Source: Paramixta manurensis (GTDB taxonomy: Bacteria; Pseudomonadota; Gammaproteobacteria; Enterobacterales; Enterobacteriaceae). From it: 64,000 bases of DNA. Positions 1 through 8,191 of this stretch are shown piece after piece; positions within the stretch are counted from its first letter, which is position 1, and each line of letters begins with the position of its first letter. Made by a program: the position numbers and the translations under genes. The notes under the pieces were generated by a model. That model worked only from the letters and a program-made list of their open reading frames with translations. It ran no database searches and was not told where the DNA came from. The stretch covers positions 1,488,001-1,552,000 of the forward strand of contig NZ_CP054212.1 in assembly GCF_013285385.1 (NCBI RefSeq), given 5' to 3'.

Positions 1-152
1 TTTAAGACGAAAAATAACTCAGTTTTATTTCCCTCCTTGATTCTGCATTTTTGCCAACCATAAACTTTAAACCCCGCTTCCACTATTACGTAGTAACGTT
101 AGTTAATTGATTAACTTGCTAATAATTATGATTTTTATGGTTAATCGCGTTA

Positions 153-168
153 TGTGCGCCCCATCATA
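153..168. promoter_or_regulatory. Candidate CRP site upstream of chiP
   Basis: TGTGC-N6-TCATA matches 8 of 10 conserved bases of the CRP consensus TGTGA-N6-TCACA. It lies about 130 bp before chiP. Carbon-catabolite control of chitin-oligosaccharide genes is known in E. coli; the site itself is inferred from pattern only. Confidence 0.4.
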
Positions 169-199
169 AAACTGTGTTAAAAATAGACAATAATATTGA

Positions 200-220
200 T
201 AATTCGCGACGCGAAAAATA
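200..220. promoter_or_regulatory. Candidate NagC-type operator upstream of chiP
   Basis: A perfect 13-bp palindrome, TTCGCG-A-CGCGAA (203–215), is flanked by A/T runs on both sides. That is the general form of operators bound by the ROK-family repressors NagC and Mlc. NagC is the known repressor of chiP in E. coli. The position between the candidate CRP site and the chiP start fits an operator, but binding is inferred. Confidence 0.4.
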
Positions 221-266
221 GGATTCTGATGAAGATTAGCCGCAAGGGGTGTGGTTAAGCATGGAG

Positions 267-274
267 CAAAGAGG
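267..274 (+). promoter_or_regulatory. Likely ChiX sRNA pairing site over the chiP ribosome-binding site
   Basis: CAAAGAGG at 267–274 includes the Shine-Dalgarno of chiP. It is the exact complement of the CCUCUUUG seed that I recall for the small RNA ChiX, which in E. coli and Salmonella silences chiP by pairing at this place. The chiX gene is not in this window, so the interaction is inferred from the target side only. Confidence 0.5.
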
Positions 275-280
275 GATTTT

Positions 281-1684
281 ATGGCGAGGTTACAGGGGAT
301 ACGGAAAACATCAGGGCTGGCGATTATCGGCATTAGCGCTTTCTCCGGGATGTCATGCATGCCGGAGGCGCGGGCAGAGGGGTTTATTGACGATGCGTCG
401 CTCAACGGTGGCATCTACTACTGGCAGCGACAGCGAGAGCGTAAAGATAAGGATCCGGGCAGTAAAGATTACGGTCAATATCAGACCAATCTTCATCATT
501 CGACGTTTAACGGGAGTCTGGACTTTAGTTCCGGTTTTGCCGGTGACTTGGTGGGGCTGGATTTGGCCGCCTTTGGCGCACTTGAGTTGTCTAGTCATGG
601 GCCAGCCGCGCCCAATGAGATTGGTTTTAGCGAATCAAAAACACGGTGGGATGAGCGTTGGCGCGGTGATAAAAACGGCGCCAGCATCTATAAAGCGGCA
701 ATAAAATTTCATGTTGGCGACTATTGGCTGCGTGGAGGTTATCTCCAGCCAACCGGTCAAACCTTACTAGCGCCGCACTGGAGCTTTTTACCGGGCAGTT
801 ATCGTGGTTTTGAAACCGGCCTGTCACACGATTTTGGCGATGCCGGGGTGCTTTCTCTGTCGTATATGTGGGCGGATGAATATAAAGCGCCGTGGTATCG
901 CAATATGTATAACTTTCGCCAGGCCGACGGGGTAACCGGCATTAGTTATTTGCACTCTATTGGCGCTAAGTATGATTTTGGTCATGACCTGGTGTTGGAA
1001 GCGGCATTCGGGCAAGCCGAAAGTTATATGGACCAATATTTCGCGAAAATTTCCAATGCATTCTCACTGGCCGGTCATGATTTGCGTACCAGCTATCAGT
1101 TTTACGGCGCACAAGATAAACAACACGGCGGCGTCTCCAACGCTAATGACGTGTATGACGGTTTAGCCTGGTTGCAGGCGTTGACCTTTGGTTATACCCA
1201 CGGGCCTTTTGATTTCCGGGTGGAAGGAACATGGGTGAAAGCGGAAGGTAATCAGGGGTTTTTTCTGCAACGTATGACGCCAGGCTACGCCACCTCCAAC
1301 GGTCGGCTGGACATTTGGTGGGATTCACGTTCCGACTGGAATGCAAATGGCGAAAAAGCCGTGTTCGCCGGTGTGTTGTATGACCTGGTAGGCTGGAGCT
1401 TGCCGGGCGTGTCGCTAGGCGCTTCGTGGGCATATGGTTGGGGTGCCAAACCCGCCAATAATCCAGGTTATGACCAACATACCCGTTTACGTGAGTCGGC
1501 CTGGAACCTGGATTTGCTGTATACGGTGCAGCAAGGCCGCGCTAAAGGCACCCTATTCAAGTTGCACTTTACCCGTTATGACAACCATACCGATATCCCC
1601 AGTTGGGGAGGCGGTTACGGCAATATTTTTCAGGACGAAAAGGACGTGAAATTTATGGTCATCGCACCGTTCACGCTGTTTTGA
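281..1684 (+). CDS. chiP: Chitoporin (chitooligosaccharide outer-membrane porin) ChiP
   Basis: OprD-type outer-membrane porin that lets chitin oligosaccharides into the periplasm. With the ATG at 281 the protein is 467 residues, close to the 468 of E. coli ChiP (YbfM). An upstream in-frame GTG at 251 would add ten residues, but the GAGGG ribosome-binding site sits 5 bases before 281. A signal peptide ends near PEARA, followed by the mature start EGFIDD. The body has alternating aromatic beta strands and ends in a terminal Phe (FTLF), the outer-membrane assembly signal. It is first in an operon with chiQ and chb. Control by NagC, CRP and ChiX is suggested by upstream sites. Confidence 0.95.
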   Translation: MARLQGIRKTSGLAIIGISAFSGMSCMPEARAEGFIDDASLNGGIYYWQRQRERKDKDPGSKDYGQYQTNLHHSTFNGSLDFSSGFAGDLVGLDLAAFGALELSSHGPAAPNEIGFSESKTRWDERWRGDKNGASIYKAAIKFHVGDYWLRGGYLQPTGQTLLAPHWSFLPGSYRGFETGLSHDFGDAGVLSLSYMWADEYKAPWYRNMYNFRQADGVTGISYLHSIGAKYDFGHDLVLEAAFGQAESYMDQYFAKISNAFSLAGHDLRTSYQFYGAQDKQHGGVSNANDVYDGLAWLQALTFGYTHGPFDFRVEGTWVKAEGNQGFFLQRMTPGYATSNGRLDIWWDSRSDWNANGEKAVFAGVLYDLVGWSLPGVSLGASWAYGWGAKPANNPGYDQHTRLRESAWNLDLLYTVQQGRAKGTLFKLHFTRYDNHTDIPSWGGGYGNIFQDEKDVKFMVIAPFTLF

Positions 1685-1734
1685 TTCACCCGGCGGCCGG
1701 AGGGCTGTCTGTAAACCACAACCGGATTAGTGAA

Positions 1735-1935
1735 ATGAAAAAAATATTTCCCCTTGTAATCAGCATGATGTCGCTTTGTGCCTGTGTGCAGAGCGGCCCG
1801 GTATCGACCACTGAAACGGTGCCATCAATAGACTATCAGCGTTGTCTGGATGCGGAAAAAATGGGCGGTGGGGATGTGATTGAAACACGCTGCGGCAAAC
1901 TTCAGCATGAAATAGCACCAACGGATCACGAATAA
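1735..1935 (+). CDS. chiQ: Small lipoprotein ChiQ (YbfN)
   Basis: Predicted 66-residue lipoprotein. An N-terminal hydrophobic signal (MKKIFPLVIS) leads to the lipobox L14-C15-A16-C17, so Cys17 would be lipidated. The mature part is short and has two more cysteines. The longer in-frame reading from 1603 overlaps chiP and lacks a signal peptide at its start, so the ATG at 1735 is preferred. It lies 50 bp after chiP and 13 bp before chb, matching chiPQ of E. coli. Its molecular role is not established; it is presumed to act with the chitoporin. Confidence 0.85.
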   Translation: MKKIFPLVISMMSLCACVQSGPVSTTETVPSIDYQRCLDAEKMGGGDVIETRCGKLQHEIAPTDHE

Positions 1936-1948
1936 ACAAGGAGTGTCT

Positions 1949-4603
1949 ATGAACAGGTTTACCCCGAGCTTTCTCGCCAGCACGCTGCTGGTGGTAATGG
2001 GCAATCACGCCGCGCGAGCGGACCAGCAAGTTGTTGATCAAATCAGTCGCTTCGGCGTGAAATATGCGGTGACGGATAACCACGCCGCGCAGCATGGCGT
2101 CGATTGTGCGGCGCTTGGCGCAGATTGGGCTTCCTGTAATCGGGCGACAATTACGCTCACTAATCCGGGGGAGGCGGTAACCAGTAACGATTGGGCTATC
2201 TATATGTCCAATGTTCACCAAACGCTTAAAGTCGAAGACGAACGGTTCCGCATGGTACACATTGTCGGGGACTTAACACGTCTCGAACCGACGGATAAAT
2301 TTACCGGTTTCGCCGCACACGAATCGGTTGAAATCCCAATCGTTAATGAATATTGGCAGCTCTTTATTACCGATATAATGCCGCGCTGGTATGTCACGTC
2401 CGGTGAGGCGCAACCGAAAATGATCACCAGTACCGATACTGAAGATTTGACGGCTTTCGTCGCCCCTTTCGGCACGCAGTGGAAACGTACCGTAGAGGAT
2501 AAAAATGTTCTGATGACAGCAACAAGCCGCTTTGAAAAAAATAGCGACCTCTCTTTACTGACACCGGCATCTTTGCGCGGGCAAATTGTTCCCACGCCAA
2601 TCCAGGCACAGGTTTTCGCTGAAGATGCCGACCTTTCCGCAGGCATTAAGTTGGATCTATCCGGCTTGCCGGATGCGCAAGCGGAGGCCATCCGGCAACG
2701 TTTTCGCCTGTTGGGAATTAAAGAGCAGCCGAATGGCTATCCGATTATCGCTCGAATTAATGCCGGGGCATTAGACAAAGCGGCAAGCGTTTCCGGCGGG
2801 TATCGGTTAACTATCGGCAAAGCAAAGGCCGACGTGACAGGGTATGATCGGAGCGGTGTGTTTTATGGTTTGCAGTCTATCCTTTCGCTGCTGCCCGCTA
2901 GCGGCGAGGGTAAAATAGCTACGCTTGCGGTAACCGATGCCCCCCGTTTTGCTTATCGCGGCGCGTTTTTAGATGTGGCGAGAAATTTCCATAGCAAAGC
3001 GGCGGTGCTGCGTATGCTTGATCAAATGGCTGCGTGGAAAATGAACAAATTCCACTTCCACTTGACCGATGATGAGGGTTGGCGTGTCGAAATCGCTGGG
3101 TTACCTGAGTTGACCGGCGTGGGCGCCAGGCGGTGCCATGATCTGAGCGAGCAGCATTGTTTGCTGCCGCAGCTAGGTTCCGGCCCATTTAGCAATAATA
3201 ACGGTAGCGGTTTTTTTAGCCGTGCCGATTATATTGAAATCGTGAAATATGCCGCGGCGCGTAATATCGAGGTGATTCCGGAAGTGGATATGCCCGCGCA
3301 CGCGCGTGCGGCGGTGGTTTCAATGGAGGCACGCTATCATCGCCTAATGGAAAAGGGGGACGCCAGTGCAGCGTCGGAATACCGACTGGTCGATCCCACG
3401 GATAGTTCCAACACCACCTCGGTGCAATTGTACGATCGCACCAGCTACCTCAATCCTTGTCTCGACTCTTCTCTCCGTTTTACCGATAAAGTCATTAGTG
3501 AAATACAGGCGATGCATCTTGCAGCTGGTCAGCCGCTTAAAACCTGGCACTTTGGTGGAGACGAAGCGAAAAATATTCGGCTCGGCGCCGGATATTCCGA
3601 CCGCGCTAAACCGGTGACGGGAACCGGGCTACGAACGATGGATGAAGAAGATAAGCCATGGGCTAAATCTCTGGCATGTCAAAAATTGATTAGCGAGGGG
3701 AAAGTTAGCGATCTGGCGCATCTTCCCAGTTCTTTTGCATTAAAAGTCAGCAAGTTGGTGAAAGCGCACGGTATCGACAGCATGCAGGCCTGGCAGGATG
3801 GCCTGAAAGATGCCAAAGATGCAGGCGCTTTTTCTACTGCGCAGGTCAGAGTGAATTTTTGGGACACGCTCTATTGGGGAGGCTTTGACACCGCTAATGA
3901 TTGGGCAAACAAAGGTTACCAAGTGGTGCTTTCCAACCCGGATTACCTCTATATGGATTTCCCTTCGGAGGTTAACCCGCTAGAGCGCGGTTATTACTGG
4001 GGAACGCGTTTTACCGATGAGCGTAAAATGTTCTCCTTCGCACCGAATAATTTGCCGCAAAATGCCGAAACCTCTGTTGATCGCGACGGGAATACGTTTA
4101 GTGCAAAATCAGATAAAGCCTGGCTTGGCGCTTATGGTATTTCAGCTCAGTTATGGAGTGAGACGGTGCGCACAGACAGTAATATGGAGTATATGATTTT
4201 TCCGCGTCTCTTCACTGCTGCCGAGCGTGGCTGGCATCGGGCATCCTGGGAACAGGATTATCAGGCAGGGAAAGAGTATGTCGGCGGCGAAACGCGTTAT
4301 GTGGATAGCCAGGCATTACTCACTGACTGGCAGCGTTTTGCCAATCTGTTAGGGCAACGTGAGCTGGCGAAGCTCGATCTTGCCGGCGTGTCTTACCGTC
4401 TTCCGGTGCCGGGCGCGCGTATTGTCAACGGCGTTCTCGAAGCGAACCTGGCGCTGCCGGGATTAACGATTGAATACAGCCTGGATGAGGGAAAAAGCTG
4501 GCAGCGGTATGACAACGGCTCACGGCCAAATGTGAGCGGGAAAGTTTCAGTTCGCTCCGTCAGCCCGGATGGTAAACGCGTCAGTCGCGTAGAAGCGCTT
4601 TAA
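1949..4603 (+). CDS. chb: Chitobiase, beta-N-acetylhexosaminidase (GH20)
   Basis: Exported or lipid-free periplasmic enzyme that splits chitobiose and short chitin oligosaccharides into GlcNAc. It has 884 residues, the size of Serratia chitobiase. A signal peptide ends near HAARA-DQ. The order is an N-terminal carbohydrate-binding domain, a GH20b domain, the GH20 barrel, and a C-terminal beta domain. The catalytic Asp-Glu pair is in FGGDEA at D538-E539, matching the D539-E540 known for the Serratia enzyme. The ATG at 1949 follows AAGGAG at 1938–1943; a GTG two codons upstream overlaps this site and is less likely. The gene is absent from this spot in E. coli but resembles the chiPQ-ctb operon described in other enterics. 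Confidence 0.93.
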   Translation: MNRFTPSFLASTLLVVMGNHAARADQQVVDQISRFGVKYAVTDNHAAQHGVDCAALGADWASCNRATITLTNPGEAVTSNDWAIYMSNVHQTLKVEDERFRMVHIVGDLTRLEPTDKFTGFAAHESVEIPIVNEYWQLFITDIMPRWYVTSGEAQPKMITSTDTEDLTAFVAPFGTQWKRTVEDKNVLMTATSRFEKNSDLSLLTPASLRGQIVPTPIQAQVFAEDADLSAGIKLDLSGLPDAQAEAIRQRFRLLGIKEQPNGYPIIARINAGALDKAASVSGGYRLTIGKAKADVTGYDRSGVFYGLQSILSLLPASGEGKIATLAVTDAPRFAYRGAFLDVARNFHSKAAVLRMLDQMAAWKMNKFHFHLTDDEGWRVEIAGLPELTGVGARRCHDLSEQHCLLPQLGSGPFSNNNGSGFFSRADYIEIVKYAAARNIEVIPEVDMPAHARAAVVSMEARYHRLMEKGDASAASEYRLVDPTDSSNTTSVQLYDRTSYLNPCLDSSLRFTDKVISEIQAMHLAAGQPLKTWHFGGDEAKNIRLGAGYSDRAKPVTGTGLRTMDEEDKPWAKSLACQKLISEGKVSDLAHLPSSFALKVSKLVKAHGIDSMQAWQDGLKDAKDAGAFSTAQVRVNFWDTLYWGGFDTANDWANKGYQVVLSNPDYLYMDFPSEVNPLERGYYWGTRFTDERKMFSFAPNNLPQNAETSVDRDGNTFSAKSDKAWLGAYGISAQLWSETVRTDSNMEYMIFPRLFTAAERGWHRASWEQDYQAGKEYVGGETRYVDSQALLTDWQRFANLLGQRELAKLDLAGVSYRLPVPGARIVNGVLEANLALPGLTIEYSLDEGKSWQRYDNGSRPNVSGKVSVRSVSPDGKRVSRVEAL

Positions 4604-4611
4604 TTAACCAC

Positions 4612-4646
4612 AAAAAAACCGGTGCATCATGGCACCGGTTTTTTAT
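4612..4646. terminator. Bidirectional terminator between chb and fur
   Basis: The hairpin AAACCGGTGC / GCACCGGTTT is preceded by A residues and followed by T residues, so it can end transcripts from both converging genes, chb (plus) and fur (minus). Confidence 0.85.
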
Positions 4647-4659
4647 GGCAGAAAACAGA

Positions 4660-5103
4660 TTACTGATCGTGAAGTGTTTCGTCTTCACGGCAATCGCCCA
4701 ACGCACAATGTCCATAGAGATAAAGACTGTGGTTGGTCAATTTAATGCCATGACGCGTGGCGATCTCACGCTGACGAGATTCGATAGATTCATCACTAAA
4801 TTCGATGACCTTGCCACAATCCAGGCAAATAAGGTGATCGTGATGATGTTGTTGAGTGAGTTCGAACACGGACTTGCCGCCTTCGAAGTTATGCCGGGTT
4901 ACGATACCCGCGTCATCAAACTGGTTCAGAACGCGATAAACCGTAGCCAGACCGATCTCTTCGCCCATATCAATCAGGCGCTTATACAAATCTTCCGCAC
5001 TGACATGATGGCTCTCTGGTTCCTGAAGCACTTCCAGAATCTTCAAGCGAGGAAGCGTGACTTTCAGGCCGGCCTTCTTTAATGCGGTATTGTTGTCAGT
5101 CAT
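4660..5103 (-). CDS. fur: Ferric uptake regulator Fur
   Basis: Iron-responsive DNA-binding dimer that represses iron uptake genes. The product has 147 residues, one short of the E. coli protein. An N-terminal winged helix (about 1–83) contains the recognition region around TVYRVLNQF. The C-terminal metal-binding and dimer domain has the HHHDH cluster and the C93-x2-C96 pair. The gene stands next to fldA as in E. coli. An A/T-rich leader with a TATAAT-like box precedes it. Candidate Fur targets in this same window lie upstream of gpmA and of the DUF3861 gene. Confidence 0.97.
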   Translation of the reverse strand: MTDNNTALKKAGLKVTLPRLKILEVLQEPESHHVSAEDLYKRLIDMGEEIGLATVYRVLNQFDDAGIVTRHNFEGGKSVFELTQQHHHDHLICLDCGKVIEFSDESIESRQREIATRHGIKLTNHSLYLYGHCALGDCREDETLHDQ

Positions 5104-5187
5104 GCGGATATTGTCCTGTTACTTTGCTAGTCACTATGTGGCTGAAAAGCCCTGAACATCGGTCGACGCTGAATCTAATTGCGTCTC

Positions 5188-5193
5188 ATTATA
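5188..5193 (-). promoter_or_regulatory. Candidate -10 element of the fur promoter
   Basis: On the minus strand TATAAT lies 85 bases before the fur ATG, with TTTTCA (4 of 6 to TTGACA) 17 bases upstream. The 365-bp fldA–fur gap (5104–5468) otherwise holds the fldA terminator hairpin and no supported gene. I found no clear uof leader ORF overlapping the fur start. Confidence 0.4.
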
Positions 5194-5431
5194 GAACTGA
5201 TGAACCGAAATGAAAACAGTAGGGTAAGCGTGAAACCGCTAATGGATGTAAGGAGAAGTATCGCTACGTCCTGAGAAGTTCATGCCTGTATTATGCCGCG
5301 TTAACATTTCGCTTAAGCTCATCCTTACCTCTAACAGATGAGAAAGCGGATTGACCGATGGAGATATTCTACAGATCTGAGGCCAAAAGTTACAAATATG
5401 TATCTATTATTTCTATAGGAAAAACCACACA

Positions 5432-5459
5432 TTCAATGTGAGCCAGCGCCCACATTGAA
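5432..5459 (-). terminator. Hairpin downstream of fldA, probable terminator
   Basis: TTCAATGTG and CACATTGAA form a 9-bp stem with a 10-base loop, just after the fldA stop. On the minus strand it is followed after a few bases by GGTTTTTCC, giving a short U tract. Confidence 0.65.
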
Positions 5460-5468
5460 CGCTTAACG

Positions 5469-5999
5469 TTACGCTTCGATGATTTCTTTCAAATGAAGCT
5501 CGTTAAAAATCTGTTTTACCCACGCGTCAACGCGTTCATTGGTCAATTCAGGCTGACGATCTTCATCAATCGCGAGGCCGAGGAAGTGTTTATCATCCGC
5601 CAACCCTTTTGACGCTTCAAAATGGTAACCCTCGGTAGGCCAGTGGCCGACAATTACCGCACCGTTCGGCTCAATAATGTCGCGGATAGTCCCCATCGCG
5701 TCACAGAAGTATTCAGCGTAATCCTCCTGATCGCCACAGCCAAACAGCGCGACCAACTTGCCGTTAAAGTCAATTTCTTCAAGCGTTGGGAAGAAATCAT
5801 CCCAATCACACTGGGCTTCGCCATAATACCAGGTTGGAATACCCAGTAGTAAAATATCAAAGGCTTCAAGATCTTCTTTGCTGCTCTTGGCGATGTCATG
5901 CACGTCGGCAACGTCTTTGCCGAGTTGCTTCTGGATCATTTTTGCAATGTTTTCCGTGTTGCCCGTATCGCTGCCAAAGAAAATGCCTACGATTGCCAT
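5469..5999 (-). CDS. fldA: Flavodoxin 1
   Basis: FMN-binding electron carrier of 176 residues, the E. coli length. It supplies electrons to pyruvate-formate lyase activation, ribonucleotide reductase class III, methionine synthase and isoprenoid synthesis. The FMN phosphate loop is visible near the N terminus (GSDTGNTENI, residues 9–18). The isoalloxazine-flanking aromatic segments WYYGE and GDQEDYAEYF follow. Lies between ybfE and fur on the minus strand, as in E. coli. Confidence 0.97.
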   Translation of the reverse strand: MAIVGIFFGSDTGNTENIAKMIQKQLGKDVADVHDIAKSSKEDLEAFDILLLGIPTWYYGEAQCDWDDFFPTLEEIDFNGKLVALFGCGDQEDYAEYFCDAMGTIRDIIEPNGAVIVGHWPTEGYHFEASKGLADDKHFLGLAIDEDRQPELTNERVDAWVKQIFNELHLKEIIEA

Positions 6000-6144
6000 G
6001 AGTTTAATAACCTCTTGAAACTTAAAAATATGGTGATTGCTATTGGTACGCAGTTATCGGCAATAATAGCAGACAGAGCGTGGGCGCGGAACTTGTAAAG
6101 CCGCTGCATTTGTCGCTTTGTGCGATTACGCCATCCGGCGGCGG

Positions 6145-6426
6145 TTATGCGTCGGTAACCTGTAGCTGCGCTAAAATCATCTCTTCAATCAATTCGCTGC
6201 GGCTCATATTACGTTGTTCGGCGAGTGAATTTAACGCGTCCACCGCTTCATGATTCATTTTCAGTTCGACACGGCGTAAGCCGCGTACTTTGTCACGCTT
6301 TAACTGATTACGCTTATTGATTCGTAGCTGCTCATCACGCGTGAGCGGATTGGTTTTAGGGCGCCCAGGCCGACGTTCATCTGCGAACAAGTCTGGCGTG
6401 GTGCGATCCGTTTGTTCTTTTGCCAT
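6145..6426 (-). CDS. ybfE: LexA-regulated-type DNA-binding protein YbfE
   Basis: Small basic protein of 93 residues, nearly identical over the first 75 residues to E. coli YbfE. The C-terminal half (about 50–90) reads as a ribbon-helix-helix-like segment with RVELKMN and NMSRSELIEEMI. The molecular function is not established. In E. coli the gene is listed as LexA-controlled, but I could not find a good CTG-N10-CAG box upstream here. It probably shares a transcript with fldA, 145 bp downstream. Confidence 0.85.
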   Translation of the reverse strand: MAKEQTDRTTPDLFADERRPGRPKTNPLTRDEQLRINKRNQLKRDKVRGLRRVELKMNHEAVDALNSLAEQRNMSRSELIEEMILAQLQVTDA

Positions 6427-6592
6427 AGAATAGATAGTGATACTGGCCAGACCGCGCGCCTGTTGTTGCGCGGATTGTGACTAAATGAGCCGGTTTGCTG
6501 CCGAAATAAAGGCGGCAAAATTTTAGCGCGCCATCATACCCTGGCAAAAGTCGTTGCGACAAACATTTCACAGTTTCAATAACACTTTGCTA

Positions 6593-7357
6593 TTAAACGG
6601 TTAAAAAACGTTGGATGGCGCGCAAAACCGCATCCGGTTTCTCTGCGTGAACCCAGTGACCGGCACCGGCAATAACATGCGCTTTTGCCTGCGGAAACTG
6701 GCTTAATAATGCGGAACGGTGGCTATCATCGAGGTAGGGCGAATTGCCGCCGCGGATGAACAGGGCCGGGTGCGGCCAGGCCGGGATCGGTTCCCAACCG
6801 GAAAGGCTCGGGTAGTTGTTCCAAAGCGCCGGTACGTTAAAACGCCACTCTCCTTCATGGAAGGACTTCAGTAAAAACTGAATAATCCCTTCTTCTTCTA
6901 TATGCTCGCGCATTTTCTCTGCCGCCTGACTGCGTGAGGTGATACCCGCCGCCGTTACGGCATTCACGCCCGCAAAGATTGCATCATGGCGACGCGTCTG
7001 ATAATCCACCGGCGCAATATCAATTAATACCAACTGCTCAAGACGGTCGGGCGCCAGTGCGGTCATCGCCATGGCGATTTTTCCCCCCATTGAGTGACCA
7101 ATCACCGTTACACGATTGATGCCCTGTTCATCAAGCGTTGCCAACATATCCTGTGCCATTACCGCATAAGACATCTCTTCCGCCCGGCCAGATAAACCGT
7201 GGTTACGGACATCCACCTGTATAATGGGGTGTTCAGCTTTTAGCCCACGGGCGATACCGCCAAGGTTATCCAGGCTACCAAACAGACCGTGAATCAATAA
7301 AACGGGGGTAGCATCGGCAGGAGATTGTTCAGTTTGCAGGCGAGCATTCAAAATCAT
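6593..7357 (-). CDS. ybfF: Alpha/beta-hydrolase YbfF (esterase)
   Basis: Cytosolic esterase of 254 residues. The nucleophile elbow is GHSMGG (Ser about 89). The oxyanion region LLIHGLFGS is near the N terminus, and the catalytic His lies in AGAGHWVHAEKP near the C terminus. E. coli YbfF hydrolyses short-chain acyl and malonyl-CoA-type esters in vitro; the physiological substrate is unclear. The gene is divergent from seqA across a 263-bp gap, as in E. coli. Confidence 0.92.
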   Translation of the reverse strand: MILNARLQTEQSPADATPVLLIHGLFGSLDNLGGIARGLKAEHPIIQVDVRNHGLSGRAEEMSYAVMAQDMLATLDEQGINRVTVIGHSMGGKIAMAMTALAPDRLEQLVLIDIAPVDYQTRRHDAIFAGVNAVTAAGITSRSQAAEKMREHIEEEGIIQFLLKSFHEGEWRFNVPALWNNYPSLSGWEPIPAWPHPALFIRGGNSPYLDDSHRSALLSQFPQAKAHVIAGAGHWVHAEKPDAVLRAIQRFLTV

Positions 7358-7620
7358 GGCAAAGTTCTTACAGTTGTGAGGAAAGCTTAGGTTATCATGG
7401 TTTTCACTTGGTCAGCAGCCCGGCATACTGATGGCGGTCGGCGTTTTTTTGCGGCATATTCTGACTTTTGCCGACGGCGGCGACTGATGCTATCGACCTG
7501 CTGGATTTAACTTTATAATCCTTATGTTAGAACGCGATCACAATGTGTACCGGTTTTTTTTGTTAATGCCGCAACAGAGTGTGATCGGTTCTGCCACTAG
7601 TAATAACCGTACGGATAAAG

Positions 7621-8166
7621 ATGAAAACGATTGAAGTCGACGAAGAGCTCTACCGTTATATTGCCAGCCACACTCAGCATATTGGTGAAAGCGCCTCGGA
7701 TATTTTGCGCCGGATGCTGAAATTTACCGCCGGCCAAACGATGCCAGCCGCGGCGCCCGGCGCGGCGAATTCCGCAGCTAAACCGTCGGTTGCAGTGAAA
7801 AACGAGGTGAATCCGCAAAATAGCGTGCGCGCCGTGCGTGAGTTGCTGCTTTCTGACGAGTATGCGGAACAGAAAAAAGCGGTAAATCGCTTTATGCTGA
7901 TTTTATCGACTTTATATCGTATCGATCCAAAAGCGTTTGCTGAAGCTACCGCCTCTTTACAAGGGCGCACGCGCGTCTATTTTGCCGGCGATCAGCAGAC
8001 GTTAGTGCAGAATGGCACCCATACTAAGCCGAAGCATGTTCCCGGCACGCCGTACTGGGTAATTACCAATACCAACACAGGCCGCAAATGCAGCATGATC
8101 GAACATATTATGCTGTCAATGCAGTTCCCGCAGGAACTGGCAGACAAGGTTTGCGGCACCATTTAA
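7621..8166 (+). CDS. seqA: Negative modulator of replication initiation SeqA
   Basis: Binds hemimethylated GATC sites, sequesters oriC after initiation and helps chromosome organisation. The 181-residue product matches E. coli. The N-terminal oligomerisation segment MKTIEVDEELYRYIA (1–15, continuing to about 35) and the C-terminal GATC-binding domain (about 70–181, with NTGRKCSMIEHI) are both clear. The variable linker between them is rich in Ala and Pro. pgm follows after 25 bp, so the two are probably cotranscribed. Confidence 0.97.
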   Translation: MKTIEVDEELYRYIASHTQHIGESASDILRRMLKFTAGQTMPAAAPGAANSAAKPSVAVKNEVNPQNSVRAVRELLLSDEYAEQKKAVNRFMLILSTLYRIDPKAFAEATASLQGRTRVYFAGDQQTLVQNGTHTKPKHVPGTPYWVITNTNTGRKCSMIEHIMLSMQFPQELADKVCGTI

Positions 8167-8191
8167 ACCGAAGCGTCAGGGAGAAGCGCCA

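Noticed and set aside
249..704. Alternate-frame ORF over the start of chiP
   Set aside because: It overlaps the clear chitoporin frame and has no recognisable protein features.
1603..1734. Longer N-terminal form of ChiQ
   Set aside because: It would overlap chiP and would hide the lipoprotein signal that begins at the internal ATG at 1735.
5104..5468. Possible uof leader ORF upstream of fur
   Set aside because: The frame ending in a TGA that overlaps the fur ATG has a stop nine codons upstream and no start codon after it, so no coupled leader peptide is supported.
6427..6592. LexA box upstream of ybfE
   Set aside because: No CTG-N10-CAG palindrome was found in the region, although ybfE is reported as LexA-controlled in E. 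coli.
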